A stretch of 64,000 bases of DNA from Aciduricibacillus chroicocephali. Lineage in GTDB: Bacteria > Bacillota > Bacilli > Bacillales > Amphibacillaceae. Position numbers and translations under genes: made by a program. Under the pieces are notes generated by a model, which worked only from the letters and a program-made list of their open reading frames with translations, had not been told where the DNA came from and did no database searches. Location of the stretch: positions 2,370,001 to 2,434,000 of the forward strand of contig NZ_CP129113.1 of the NCBI RefSeq assembly GCF_030762805.1, in the 5' to 3' direction. Shown one piece after another: positions 9,156 through 17,999 of the stretch (its first letter is position 1; each line of letters opens with the position of its first letter).

Positions 9156-9296
9156 GTGGGAAAAGATCGTCAAGAGAAAAAAATGCGTGAAAGCGGACGG
9201 GTCAAGCCGGATCGTGATGTCAACATGCGTTACCCAGGCCGTTCAAGCATGTCCAGCCCAGAGGAAGCGCGCAGACTGAACGACGGCCGTAAATAA
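9156..9296 (+). CDS. YpzI-like small protein
   Basis: A 46-residue highly charged protein, MGKDRQEKKMRESGRVKPD at its start. The MGKDRQEKK beginning matches my recollection of the Bacillus YpzI family, whose function is unknown. It starts at GTG 9156, with GGGAGGTG six to seven bases upstream. It lies 14 bases upstream of sspP, so the two are probably co-transcribed, which suggests expression in the developing spore. The family name is from memory and the function is inferred from context only. Confidence 0.7.
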   Translation: MGKDRQEKKMRESGRVKPDRDVNMRYPGRSSMSSPEEARRLNDGRK

Positions 9297-9310
9297 GAGG
9301 AGGAGATTTT

Positions 9311-9460
9311 ATGTCTAATCCAAAAGGACCGAAACAGCAAAAACAGCCGAACTTGCCATTAGGGCCGGATATGCCATACGGTGAACCGACGAGCGGCAAT
9401 AAAAAAGTAAAAACAGGCAATCACTCGCGACAGAAACAGAAAAGCCACCATGATATGTAA
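9311..9460 (+). CDS. sspP: small acid-soluble spore protein P
   Basis: A 49-residue basic protein rich in Lys, Gln, Pro and Gly. The C-terminus (KVKTGNHSRQKQKSHHDM) matches the conserved end of SspP (also called CotL) of B. subtilis, KVKNRNHTRQK...SHDM. SspP is a minor small acid-soluble protein made in the forespore. The ATG at 9311 has GAGGAGGAG nearby, and a terminator follows at 9467-9495. In B. subtilis sspP follows sspO; here the upstream partner is a different small protein. Confidence 0.82.
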   Translation: MSNPKGPKQQKQPNLPLGPDMPYGEPTSGNKKVKTGNHSRQKQKSHHDM

Positions 9461-9466
9461 TGCCAT

Positions 9467-9495
9467 GCAGGCCCATCTCATAAGAGGTGGCCTGC
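9467..9495 (+). terminator. rho-independent terminator after sspP
   Basis: GCAGGCC pairs with GGCCTGC with further partial pairing in ATCT / AGAG, followed by TTTCTCTT. Confidence 0.7.
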
Positions 9496-9571
9496 TTTCT
9501 CTTACAGTAGTTCTGAGCCCTTATATACGCTACAATGGCAAAAAGAGCTCATACATAAAGAGGTGGACCTG

Positions 9572-10396
9572 ATGATAAAACGCGCCTTAACCATTGCCGG
9601 ATCTGCTGCACGTGGCGGAGCAGGAATACAAGCAGATTTGAAAACATTTCAGGAGTTCGATGTATTTGGCACATCTGCCGTAACAGCGATTGTGGCGAAG
9701 AACCCGCACACTGGCAAAGGAATTCATCCACAAACATGGGAAGCAATTGAGGCTCAGCTCGTTACCATTGCGGAGGATATCGGAATGGATGCGGTGAAGA
9801 CCGGCATGCTGTTCACAAAAGAGATTATCGAGAATGTCACTGAATTCATTCAGAAGGAAAAACTCCATAATCTCGTTGTGGATCCGGTTATGATTGGCAA
9901 AATGGGCTCCGCCCTGCTTCAGGAAGAAGCTATGGAAGCAATGCGGCACCGGCTTGTACCGCTCGCAACAATCATTACGCCGAACATGCCGGAAGCTTCT
10001 TATCTACTTGGCGGGAAAGAAATCCAAACACTTGAGGATTTGAAAGACTCGGCAAGATTGTTGCATAAACTCGGACCAGCTCACGTTCTTGTCAAAGGCG
10101 GACGCCTTGAAGGTCCGGCTGTAGATGTTCTATACGACGGTGAACAGTTCTATCTATTCGAAGCTCCTCGTATTCATACAATCCATACAAACGGCGCTGG
10201 TTGCAGCTATTCGGCTGCCATCACGGCTTGTCTCGCAAAAGGAATGAGCGTACCTGATGCGGTGTTTGAAGCGAAGAAATTTATCACTGCTGGTATCCGC
10301 CACTCCCTTGAATTCAAACAAGGCGTCGGTCCGACATACCATGCCGCATATCGTCAATACGGTGAAACAGGATGTACGATGAGAATAGAAAAGTGA
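9572..10396 (+). CDS. pdxK: pyridoxine/pyridoxal kinase (ThiD-like)
   Basis: A 274-residue ribokinase-fold protein closely resembling B. subtilis PdxK. It phosphorylates pyridoxine or pyridoxal (vitamin B6 salvage) and is a close relative of the HMP kinase ThiD. Signatures are ALTIAGS..GGAGIQADLKTFQE at the N-terminus, VVDPVMIGK, ITPNMPEASYL, and the anion-hole region HTNGAGCSYSAA. The start is ATG 9572, six bases after GAGGTG; a GTG at 9563 overlaps that site. It is monocistronic with a terminator at 10420-10448. ThiD is the main alternative, but the position alone in the genome and overall resemblance favour PdxK. Confidence 0.85.
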   Translation: MIKRALTIAGSAARGGAGIQADLKTFQEFDVFGTSAVTAIVAKNPHTGKGIHPQTWEAIEAQLVTIAEDIGMDAVKTGMLFTKEIIENVTEFIQKEKLHNLVVDPVMIGKMGSALLQEEAMEAMRHRLVPLATIITPNMPEASYLLGGKEIQTLEDLKDSARLLHKLGPAHVLVKGGRLEGPAVDVLYDGEQFYLFEAPRIHTIHTNGAGCSYSAAITACLAKGMSVPDAVFEAKKFITAGIRHSLEFKQGVGPTYHAAYRQYGETGCTMRIEK

Positions 10397-10419
10397 AAAT
10401 CAACCCTGAATGATAAAAA

Positions 10420-10448
10420 GAGTGCACCAAGCCGGCGCACTCCTTTTT
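10420..10448 (+). terminator. rho-independent terminator of pdxK
   Basis: GAGTGC pairs with GCACTC around a partly paired loop and is followed by CTTTTT. The T run overlaps the stop codon of the convergent gene at 10447. Confidence 0.75.
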
Positions 10449-10875
10449 AGTCCTTTTTCACAGAAATATGATTCATTCCGTTCTCTGCAAATTCTTTCAG
10501 GTACTTCTCTTCAACTGCAAACAGCTCATCAATTACCTCATCATTCGGCGCTTGATCGCCCAGTTTTTCAAGCACATCTCGCTTAGCCAGTCGCTCCGCA
10601 AGCTCTGTCCAGAATACATCCCCGTCGTATTTGGCAATATGTTTTTGCATCGCATTTTCATATTCCATCGTTTCAATATGAGCATCGAATGATTCATCAT
10701 ATGTAATGATGTCATCACAGTTGAACTCCTTCGCAAAGGAAATAACATGCTGATACAGTTCATCGTATTCGACAATTCGATCTTCTTCATCCTTCGCGGA
10801 ATTTGCGACCCATTCTCCAAGATAAAGGAGTTCCAACAGCTGTCTATATTGATCTTTTGTGAAATTTATTTTCAT
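10447..10875 (-). CDS. hypothetical acidic cytosolic protein (142 aa)
   Basis: Not assigned to a named function. The protein is acidic (many Asp and Glu), without signal peptide or membrane segments, and probably mostly helical: MKINFTKDQYRQLLELLYLG at the start, then a long stretch with many aromatic and acidic residues. Related hypothetical proteins occur in Bacillus, by general resemblance. An AGGAGCC-like site lies upstream of ATG 10875. The next gene upstream on this strand is the nucleotide-sugar dehydrogenase (90-base gap); I see no terminator between them, so read-through is possible. Confidence 0.7.
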   Translation of the reverse strand: MKINFTKDQYRQLLELLYLGEWVANSAKDEEDRIVEYDELYQHVISFAKEFNCDDIITYDESFDAHIETMEYENAMQKHIAKYDGDVFWTELAERLAKRDVLEKLGDQAPNDEVIDELFAVEEKYLKEFAENGMNHISVKKD

Positions 10876-10966
10876 CGGATGGCTCCTTTAATAATGATCC
10901 TGATTGATTCACGCGTTCAGTATCTAAACGCACACCCTAATAAGAATATGCACCCAAAACTCAAAC

Positions 10967-12286
10967 CTATAGCCTCCAGAAACGGTATCCTTTCGCTTCC
11001 AGTTCCTTTTTCGGCAAAATGCTTTTCACATCAATAATGACTCTTTCATCATTTGGAAAATCACCGAACATGCTTTCAATGCGCTCAAGCGGCCAATCCT
11101 TGTATTCATCATGTGCCACAGCGAAAACTAAGCAGTCGACATTACTTATCTCCGAAAGCTCGCTCAACTCAATGCCGTATTCCGCACGTGTGGCGATCGG
11201 CTCTGCATGTGGATCCACGATAAGCGGCTCAATGCCGTACTCACTAAGCTCACGGACAATGTCCACCACTTTGGAGTTGCGTATATCGGGGCAATTTTCT
11301 TTGAATGTCAGGCCGAGAATAGCAATTTTCGCTTTTTTCACGACTTTGTTGGCGTGAATAAGTTTTTTAATAATCGCATCTGTGATGAATTCACCCATTC
11401 CGTCATTGATCTTCCGTCCAGAAAGAATAATCTGGCTATGATATCCCAGCTTCTCCGCTTCATAGACGAAATAATATGGATCTACACCGATACAATGACC
11501 ACCAACAAGACCAGGACGGAAACTGAGCGCGTTCCACTTCGTCGCCATCGCATCAATGACTTCCTTCGTATCAATCTCCATTCGATCAAAAACCATGGCG
11601 AGCTCATTCATGAATGCAATGTTGATGTCACGCTGGCTATTTTCCACGACCTTCGCTGCTTCTGCAACCTTGATTGAACCTGCACGGTGAACTCCCGCCT
11701 CAATGACAAGCTCGTATACTTGCGCAATCTCTTCCAGGCTTTCTTCATCCATTCCGGAGACAATCTTGATTATTTTCTCCAACACATTCACTTTATCCCC
11801 TGGATTAATACGTTCAGGAGAATATCCGACCTTGAAGTCAGTACCGCAGACTAGACCGGATTCCGCTTCCAAAATCGGAATGCATACATCTTCCGTTACC
11901 CCAGGATAAACAGTAGATTCATAAACGACAATCGAGCCTTTCGTCAAATTCTGACCAATTGTTCGGCTCGCGCTTTCCACTGGATAAAGATTCGGTGTCT
12001 TATCAGTATTAATCGGTGTCGGGACAGCTACGATATGGAATTTTGCATTGCACAGTTCAGACTGGTCGCTCGTAAAATGAACCGTCGTCTCCTTAATCGC
12101 CTCATCTCCGACTTCCTCTGTTGGATCCACACCTGATTTGTAGAGTTCGATTTTCTCTTTACTCAAATCAAAGCCGATGACATCCGCTTTTTTCGCAAAA
12201 GCAATTGCGAGGGGCATGCCGACATAACCGAGACCGACAACGGCAATCTTTTCTTCTCTATTTAAAATCTTTTCATATAGGCTCAT
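10967..12286 (-). CDS. nucleotide-sugar dehydrogenase, UDP-N-acetyl-D-mannosamine/glucosamine 6-dehydrogenase type
   Basis: This 439-residue enzyme of the UDP-glucose/GDP-mannose dehydrogenase family would oxidise a UDP-HexNAc to the uronic acid with two NAD+. Seen: the Rossmann motif VVGLGYVGMPLAIAFA near the N-terminus, VAVPTPI, ESTVYPGVTE, the central dimer domain, the catalytic cysteine in GGHCIGVDPYY, and LTFKENCPDIRNS in the C-terminal domain. The pattern is closest to the WbpO/VipA/CapL group acting on UDP-GlcNAc or UDP-ManNAc. The start is ATG 12284-12286 after AGGAAAG; a TTG at 12307 is less likely. It lies 23 bases after the upstream glycosyltransferase, in a three-gene set that probably makes an acidic wall or capsular polymer. 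Confidence 0.88.
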   Translation of the reverse strand: MSLYEKILNREEKIAVVGLGYVGMPLAIAFAKKADVIGFDLSKEKIELYKSGVDPTEEVGDEAIKETTVHFTSDQSELCNAKFHIVAVPTPINTDKTPNLYPVESASRTIGQNLTKGSIVVYESTVYPGVTEDVCIPILEAESGLVCGTDFKVGYSPERINPGDKVNVLEKIIKIVSGMDEESLEEIAQVYELVIEAGVHRAGSIKVAEAAKVVENSQRDINIAFMNELAMVFDRMEIDTKEVIDAMATKWNALSFRPGLVGGHCIGVDPYYFVYEAEKLGYHSQIILSGRKINDGMGEFITDAIIKKLIHANKVVKKAKIAILGLTFKENCPDIRNSKVVDIVRELSEYGIEPLIVDPHAEPIATRAEYGIELSELSEISNVDCLVFAVAHDEYKDWPLERIESMFGDFPNDERVIIDVKSILPKKELEAKGYRFWRL

Positions 12287-12309
12287 CGTTTCTTTCCTCG
12301 CCTTCAATA

Positions 12310-13563
12310 TCAGAGACCTTCAGCAATATCAATCAGTTTATCGGTCAGCTTGGCAAAATCAAAATCATCAGCACCATTGCGTGCGTTTTCTCCCATTTCA
12401 ATCTTGCGTTCTTCATTGCTGCATGCTTCTATTACCGCCTTCGCAATTTCTTCTGCAGTCTGAACAGGAGCGCTGATGCCACAATCATATTTTTCGCAAA
12501 TGCTGTAACCAGTCGTATATGTCTGAACGATCGGCTTTCCCGCAGCCATATATTCAAAAAGCTTATTCTGGCTCTGTCCATATTTGTCCAATGATGTACT
12601 GGAATTATGCAGTATATTGATATCGGCACGCTTAACAATGCCAGGAATGTATTTTTTATCGACACGGCCCTTGAAAATGACATTATCAATATGTTCATCA
12701 CAACAGCGTTGTTGCAGCATGTCCAATTCATCACCCGCTCCGTAAATAAGGAAACGGATATCTGAACCGGCTTCATCTTTCTGGACGACCTTCGCTGCAT
12801 CCAGCAGCAAACCAAGATTATTCACTTTACGAATCGAGCCGGCATAGACAACATTTTGGTAATCAGGGTTATCAAGATCAGCATCCGGTTCACAGAACTC
12901 TTCACTGTTCTTGTCAAAAGAATCGATGATGACACCATTGTTAATATGATGAACCTTTTCAATATCGATATCTTCAGCCCAGCCTTGCTCGATAATATAG
13001 TCCTTGCCGCCTTCCCATGTCATGACGATGGCGTCGGCTTTTTTGTACATCCACTTTTCACCTTTATAGAGAATCTTCGCAAGCGGATGATTGCGCTCAA
13101 GCATGCCATAGGCGACAATGCTCTCAGGCCACAAATCACGCACCTCACAAATACACGGAACTCCGAATTTCTTCGCAAGTTTAATTCCAGCAATTACTGT
13201 AAAAGGATGCGCACTTGAGGCAAGAATTACATCCGGCTTGCCATGATATTTAGCATAATCTTTGGCAGCCGGAAGCACATTTTTATAAAAAGCGAGCATG
13301 TTTTTAATGCGGCTTGCTCCATTCCCTTCATACTGTGGTGCTTTAACGAAAACAAACGGAATCTCCTCAGTTCGCTCCACTGTATATTTTTTACCGACCG
13401 GTATGTCAATCTCATCTGTAGCGTTATGTCGCGTACTCGCACAGAAAACACTCGTCTTATAGCCTTTTTTCAATAATTGCTCAGCGAACCAATACGGTCG
13501 ACCGCCTTTATTGTAGAAGCAATCTGTTGCATAATGATGCATTATCCAAAAATTTTTCTTCAT
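12310..13563 (-). CDS. GT4-type glycosyltransferase (WbuB-like)
   Basis: A 417-residue GT-B fold glycosyltransferase. The N-terminal domain starts MKKNFWIMHHYATDCFYNKG, with PDVILASSAHPFT and CEVRDLWPES. The C-terminal nucleotide-sugar-binding domain has VVYAGSIRKVNNLGLLLDA and the E-rich motif NKLFEYMAAGKPIVQ, typical of family 4. WbuB-like enzymes add amino sugars such as L-FucNAc to surface polysaccharides, so the exact sugar here is unknown. GAGGGAG is six bases before the ATG. It lies 13 bases after the gene at 13577 and 23 bases before the dehydrogenase, in one operon for surface polymer synthesis. Confidence 0.88.
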   Translation of the reverse strand: MKKNFWIMHHYATDCFYNKGGRPYWFAEQLLKKGYKTSVFCASTRHNATDEIDIPVGKKYTVERTEEIPFVFVKAPQYEGNGASRIKNMLAFYKNVLPAAKDYAKYHGKPDVILASSAHPFTVIAGIKLAKKFGVPCICEVRDLWPESIVAYGMLERNHPLAKILYKGEKWMYKKADAIVMTWEGGKDYIIEQGWAEDIDIEKVHHINNGVIIDSFDKNSEEFCEPDADLDNPDYQNVVYAGSIRKVNNLGLLLDAAKVVQKDEAGSDIRFLIYGAGDELDMLQQRCCDEHIDNVIFKGRVDKKYIPGIVKRADINILHNSSTSLDKYGQSQNKLFEYMAAGKPIVQTYTTGYSICEKYDCGISAPVQTAEEIAKAVIEACSNEERKIEMGENARNGADDFDFAKLTDKLIDIAEGL

Positions 13564-13576
13564 TTTTTGCTCCCTC

Positions 13577-14668
13577 TCAATTAGTCATTTGTTCATATAT
13601 ATCAGCCATTACAGCAACATTTCTATCCCATTCATAACAGCTTTGGACAAATTCACGCCCATTTCGTCCAAATTCTTTTCTCTTTCCTTCATCCAGAACA
13701 AGTTCCTTAATTCGCTCTGCCATTTCTTCAAGATCGCCTAATTGTGTTATATATCCCGATTCTCCATCACGTACTACTTCAGGCAACCCACCAACATTGC
13801 TTACAACAACAGGTACCTCACAGGCAGAAGCCTCTAGAATCGCAACGCCGAAACTCTCACTTCTGCTGAAAGCACAATAAATATCGAGCTGATTTATATA
13901 CTCAGGAACCTTAACGTTAGGTACTGCACCAACAAACTCAGTCTGCTTCTCAAGCCTCAACTGGACTGCTATTTCTTTTAATTCGCTAATTTGTGGACCC
14001 TCTCCGACAATAAGTAACTTAATCTGGCCAGCGATATCATCAAGTCCTTCTTTATGCAATTGATCTATCATTCGTGCTACCGACTTAAGAAGCAAATCAA
14101 TACCATAGACTTCTTTTAGCCTTTTTACGGTGCCGATAACAATATCTCCAGATTCCTTTTTAATAGGAATTTTTCTAAAAAGCTCTGTGTCAATTCCAAA
14201 TGGCACGACGTCAATTTGAATATCAGGAGGGGTAAAGAGCGCGGTTTGTCGCTTTAGCGCCAGCCCCGTAGCCGAAACCCGTGTAGCGGCCATGAAATTT
14301 TTACGCAATGTTTTCTCATTACGCTTGCTCTCATAGGGAAAAAGATAAACATCACTGCCCCAGGTTGATAACAGGGTTGGAGAAAATTTTGCTAGTCTCG
14401 CCAATGTTCCATATCCGCTAGCATAATGTACATGTAGCAACTCGGGGTTAATCTCACGCAGCAGCCGTTTCAGCTGAAATACATTCGCATAGTAACCGAT
14501 TGGTGCCGGGACCTTCAATTTATGTACAGAAACAGCCGAATCAATTTGATCTAATTTGGCTGGATGCATTGTAATAAGATGGACTTCATAGCCTTTTGCT
14601 ACCATTGCGTTCACCCAGCGTACTGTGTGGATCGTCGAGGCTCCGGCCAAATAACAGATTCTTTTCAT
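13577..14668 (-). CDS. GT4 glycosyltransferase
   Basis: A 363-residue GT-B glycosyltransferase. Features are MKRICYLAGASTIHTVRWVNAM at the start, LLHVHYASGYGTL, STWGSDVYLFP, and the C-terminal family 4 motif SRSESFGVAILEASACEVPVV. The start is ATG 14668 with AGGAG seven bases upstream; the frame stays open to 14944, but that extension has no ribosome site and overlaps the csaB-type gene. A terminator (14740-14777) separates it from that gene, and an extended -10 promoter lies at 14702-14710. It is the first gene of the three-gene polysaccharide operon. The sugar transferred is unknown. Confidence 0.88.
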   Translation of the reverse strand: MKRICYLAGASTIHTVRWVNAMVAKGYEVHLITMHPAKLDQIDSAVSVHKLKVPAPIGYYANVFQLKRLLREINPELLHVHYASGYGTLARLAKFSPTLLSTWGSDVYLFPYESKRNEKTLRKNFMAATRVSATGLALKRQTALFTPPDIQIDVVPFGIDTELFRKIPIKKESGDIVIGTVKRLKEVYGIDLLLKSVARMIDQLHKEGLDDIAGQIKLLIVGEGPQISELKEIAVQLRLEKQTEFVGAVPNVKVPEYINQLDIYCAFSRSESFGVAILEASACEVPVVVSNVGGLPEVVRDGESGYITQLGDLEEMAERIKELVLDEGKRKEFGRNGREFVQSCYEWDRNVAVMADIYEQMTN

Positions 14669-14701
14669 ATACTCGCTCCTGTGTAATCTATACTGCCTTC
14701 T

Positions 14702-14710
14702 ATTATAACA
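14702..14710 (-). promoter_or_regulatory. extended -10 promoter of the glycosyltransferase operon
   Basis: On the minus strand TGTTATAAT (TGn plus a perfect TATAAT) lies about 33 bases before the start codon at 14668. The -35 region at 17 bases is T-rich and not consensus. Confidence 0.5.
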
Positions 14711-14739
14711 CCAAAATATGTCGAAAAAAGTGCCGTAAA

Positions 14740-14777
14740 AAACGGGTCTTCTCCTGAAAGTTGGAGAAGACCCGTTT
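14740..14777 (-). terminator. rho-independent terminator of the csaB-type gene
   Basis: A 15-bp perfect stem (AAACGGGTCTTCTCC and complement) with an 8-base loop and a T tract on the minus strand, directly after the CsaB-type stop. Confidence 0.88.
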
Positions 14778-14783
14778 CTATTA

Positions 14784-15932
14784 TTATTTAATAAAATGCT
14801 TTTTAAGCAATTCCATTCCGTTTGGCTCTTTGGTTCGCATCTTGCTAGCAACTTTCTCAAAACGATGGCAGGAAGCCGTCCAGTCCGCAGCAAGGGATTG
14901 ATACTTTTCGAAAAGAAGATCTCCCTGCTCACCAAAAGCATCAATTGGCACGACTGAGTCGCCGCACTCTGCCATTTCCATGAAGTCTTTCACCTTTTCA
15001 TGATAGGAAACCCCGATGACAGGTGTTTGTGCAACAAGTGATAAAATCAATGAATGAAGCCTTGTACCAACTACAAGGTCCTGTCCACTTGCCAGCTCAA
15101 GGATTTCTCTATGGTTCAGACCTTTATCATAGACTTCGGCTCGCTCTTTATATTTCATGAGAGCATGAATATCCTTCGCTGACTCCGTATCATATGGATG
15201 TTTCATAGAGAAAAACTGCAATGTTGCGTTTGGAATCTCTTCAAGTAGACAATCGAGATTAGCCGCCATGCCAGTGATATAACGATCGTATCTTTCACTG
15301 TCTGCAGAAGGCCAGTACGGTTTTTTGTAATATGGTACTGCTGTCACACCTATCCGAAAACCATCACCCTGACGTTCAGATTTCTTAGGCGCCTCATTAA
15401 AAAGGGCCGGGTCACTGATAACGTGGACTTCCCCTCTTACACCAATATCCTCAAGAAGCTGTTTTGATTCCGCATCTCGTACCGCCACCGCTGCTGCATT
15501 GTTTGCAATTGAGCTGATGACCGCTCGTCCAAACTTTGTACGAAGGGGTCCGACACCTGGACCATAGAGCATGAGCGGCGTTTTTGCACGGCGAGCCATC
15601 AGGCTATACATTCCGTATACAATCGGATTGTTACGATATAAATCCTGTAAAATTCCGCCCCCGCCCATTAGCAGCAGATCAAGCTTACGGATGACCGGAG
15701 TATTGTGCAGAAGTGTTGCCAGGAACTTCATTGGATCCGTACGCCGATTTTGAAAAAGCGGTACCGTCTGAACGCCAAATTTCATGTTTGTCTGGAGAGG
15801 GTTATTTGTAAAAACGAGAATCTCCTGTCGCTTCAGTTGAAAAGCCTCTTCAACCTGAATCAGAATGCCCTCCAGAATTGCCTCATCCCCTTGATTATCA
15901 TTTCCATAATTACCAACTATACCGATCTTCAT
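14784..15932 (-). CDS. CsaB-type polysaccharide pyruvyl transferase (paralogue 1)
   Basis: A 382-residue member of the polysaccharide pyruvyl transferase family. CsaB adds pyruvyl ketals to the wall polymer, creating the site bound by SLH domains. Seen: the N-terminal GNYGNDNQGDEAILEGIL motif, LLLMGGGGILQD, YGPGVGPL, and C-terminal VGTRLHSLILSLVAQTPVIGVSYH, all typical of CsaB. It is related to, but clearly different from, the second copy at 54401-55576. GGGAGG lies 12 bases before the ATG, a rather long spacing. It is transcribed alone and ends at the terminator at 14740-14777, next to the polymer glycosyltransferases. Confidence 0.85.
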   Translation of the reverse strand: MKIGIVGNYGNDNQGDEAILEGILIQVEEAFQLKRQEILVFTNNPLQTNMKFGVQTVPLFQNRRTDPMKFLATLLHNTPVIRKLDLLLMGGGGILQDLYRNNPIVYGMYSLMARRAKTPLMLYGPGVGPLRTKFGRAVISSIANNAAAVAVRDAESKQLLEDIGVRGEVHVISDPALFNEAPKKSERQGDGFRIGVTAVPYYKKPYWPSADSERYDRYITGMAANLDCLLEEIPNATLQFFSMKHPYDTESAKDIHALMKYKERAEVYDKGLNHREILELASGQDLVVGTRLHSLILSLVAQTPVIGVSYHEKVKDFMEMAECGDSVVPIDAFGEQGDLLFEKYQSLAADWTASCHRFEKVASKMRTKEPNGMELLKKHFIK

Positions 15933-16094
15933 CTATCTATTAAGCCTCCCGAAAACTTCACAATTCATTATGTTGATTGTAGCAAGGCTAGGTGCAGAGG
16001 TCTAGATTTAGAAATACCACTTAGCATGCATTTATATATTGATTATTGAAAAAATACATTCCATGAAAAAAATCATTTTTTTACCATAATTTAG

Positions 16095-16124
16095 TTGCAC
16101 AAGTTACACCTAGTGCTTTATACT
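16095..16124 (+). promoter_or_regulatory. candidate sigma-A promoter of the chemoreceptor gene
   Basis: TTGCAC (16095-16100) and TATACT (16119-16124) are separated by 18 bases, about 95 bases before the start codon. I did not find a convincing sigma-D site. Confidence 0.45.
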
Positions 16125-16218
16125 TATTCATTGTCTTATTCAGTAATTTTTCTTATTATTACCCGGGCAATCATTATAGTTACAGGCAGCAAAAATAAAC
16201 ATATAAGGAGAATACATC

Positions 16219-17922
16219 ATGACAGTCGGAAAGAAATTATATACAGGTTTTTTTACAGTTATTATTTTAATTGCCTTATTAGGCTGGTCAGGAATCAGCA
16301 AACTTGGACAGCTGAATGACTCAACAGAATTTGTGGCTAATGATAAAATGCCTGCGCTATATACCGTGCAAGAGATAAAATATATTCTATCAGAAAACTT
16401 CAGTGTAATCAGTGAGCATATCATTTCACCAAATGATGTAATTATGAAACAAAAGGAAGAGAAGTATCAAAAGAATAAGCAAGAGCTTGACAAGCTCTTA
16501 CGAGAATATGGGGATTTTATTACTAGCGATAAGGAAAGGAAGATTATCAGCAAACTAAACAATGACATTCAGTCCTATGATAACTTTGTTCATGCTGTAT
16601 TCAATTTAAGCAGTGCTAACCAGGATGACAAGGCAGTAAAAGTCGTAACAGAATATCAGGATAAAATTACGGCAATGACAGAAGAAATGAACAACCTTGT
16701 CAAACTTAACTTGCAGTATGCTGATCAAGCAGAGGAATTGACAGATACCCATTACAAAAGAGGTATTATCCAGTCCATCATTTTCATTATTATCGCTGCG
16801 GTAGCCGGAATAGTGATTGCCTTCTTCATCACCCGTTCGATTACCAAACCGCTCACCTCTGCAACAAATGCCTTGGGTCGTGTTTCGGAAGGTGATTTAA
16901 CAATAGAACCGCTTGAAACTCGCAATAATGATGAAACCGGACTTTTGATCAATTCCCTCAACACCATGGTGCGGGATTTGAATGGTATTATCTCTTCAAC
17001 AAGCGCTTCGGCCTCACAAGTAGCTGCCTCCGCTGAACAGCTCAACGCAAGTTCCGAACAAAGTACTGAAGCAAATGATAAACTACTGAACCTTGTTAAC
17101 CAGAATACAAATGGGGCAGAATCACAACTTAATAAAATACAAAATGTGTCTGCTGGTCTAGAAAATATGGTAGGACAAATCCAAAACATTAACTCAAGCA
17201 GCAATGAAATGAATCAATCCGTTAAAGTAACGACAGAATATATCCAGAGCGGTATCAGTTCGATTGATAACGTTGTCGACCGGATTGACGAAATTAAAGA
17301 TTCATTTGAGCATATGAATATGATTATTCAGTCATTGAATCAGCACTCCAAGGAAATCGGGAATATACTTGGTCTGATTACAGATATATCAGATCAGACT
17401 AACTTGCTCGCCCTGAACGCAGCAATTGAAGCTTCCAGAGCTGGTGAACATGGTAAAGGTTTCGCCGTCGTTGCCAATGAGGTAAGAAAACTAGCAGAAG
17501 AATCCAAGAAGTCAGCCGACCAAATTGCTTTCATGATAGGAGACATTCAATCTGAGACGAAGAAAGCTGTCATCTCCATTGACGAAGGAAATGTTAGAGT
17601 GCAGGAAGGCATTTCATCAACAGTCGAAGCAAAGCAATCATTCGGACTTATCGAAACATCCATTTCGGATGTATCTGATAAGGTAAATGATGTGACTGTC
17701 TCTATAAAAGACATTGACAATATTGGTAACCAAATTGCAGAAGCAATAGAAAACGTACGAGAAATTGCCGAGAGCAGTGTAACATCAAATAGAGAGAGTT
17801 CAGAAGCTGCAGAAGAACAGCTCGCCACAACGGAAGAAATTTCATCATCCGCTCAGTCACTTTCTCGACTTTCAGAAGAGATGCAACATGTCATCGCCCA
17901 GTTTAAAGTAAAAAGCGAATAA
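16219..17922 (+). CDS. methyl-accepting chemotaxis protein
   Basis: A 567-residue membrane chemoreceptor. The topology is TM1 (about 11-30), an extracellular four-helix-bundle ligand domain (about 31-185), TM2 (about 186-208), HAMP (about 209-262) and a cytoplasmic signalling domain. The hairpin tip has the invariant [19 protein letters not shown] followed by [20 protein letters not shown], the contact for CheA/CheW. Gln and Glu pairs in the flanking helices are probable methylation sites. AAGGAG is eight bases before the ATG. It is monocistronic, with a long terminator hairpin at 17927-17969. The ligand is unknown. Confidence 0.93.
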   Translation: MTVGKKLYTGFFTVIILIALLGWSGISKLGQLNDSTEFVANDKMPALYTVQEIKYILSENFSVISEHIISPNDVIMKQKEEKYQKNKQELDKLLREYGDFITSDKERKIISKLNNDIQSYDNFVHAVFNLSSANQDDKAVKVVTEYQDKITAMTEEMNNLVKLNLQYADQAEELTDTHYKRGIIQSIIFIIIAAVAGIVIAFFITRSITKPLTSATNALGRVSEGDLTIEPLETRNNDETGLLINSLNTMVRDLNGIISSTSASASQVAASAEQLNASSEQSTEANDKLLNLVNQNTNGAESQLNKIQNVSAGLENMVGQIQNINSSSNEMNQSVKVTTEYIQSGISSIDNVVDRIDEIKDSFEHMNMIIQSLNQHSKEIGNILGLITDISDQTNLLALNAAIEASRAGEHGKGFAVVANEVRKLAEESKKSADQIAFMIGDIQSETKKAVISIDEGNVRVQEGISSTVEAKQSFGLIETSISDVSDKVNDVTVSIKDIDNIGNQIAEAIENVREIAESSVTSNRESSEAAEEQLATTEEISSSAQSLSRLSEEMQHVIAQFKVKSE

Positions 17923-17926
17923 TTGC

Positions 17927-17969
17927 GAAGAGCTTCACATGGAATTGGACAGCCCTTGTGAAGCTCTTC
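17927..17969 (+). terminator. rho-independent terminator of the chemoreceptor gene
   Basis: A 13-bp perfect stem GAAGAGCTTCACA / TGTGAAGCTCTTC lies just after the stop codon. The T tract is short. Confidence 0.7.
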
Positions 17970-17999
17970 TATCATTTATATGGAGGTTATTTCGAATGC

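Noticed and set aside
14669-14944. N-terminal extension of the glycosyltransferase frame at 13577 up to 14944
   Set aside because: It overlaps the 3' end of the csaB-type gene, crosses a strong terminator, and has no ribosome site. ATG 14668 has AGGAG seven bases upstream and matches the usual GT4 N-terminus.
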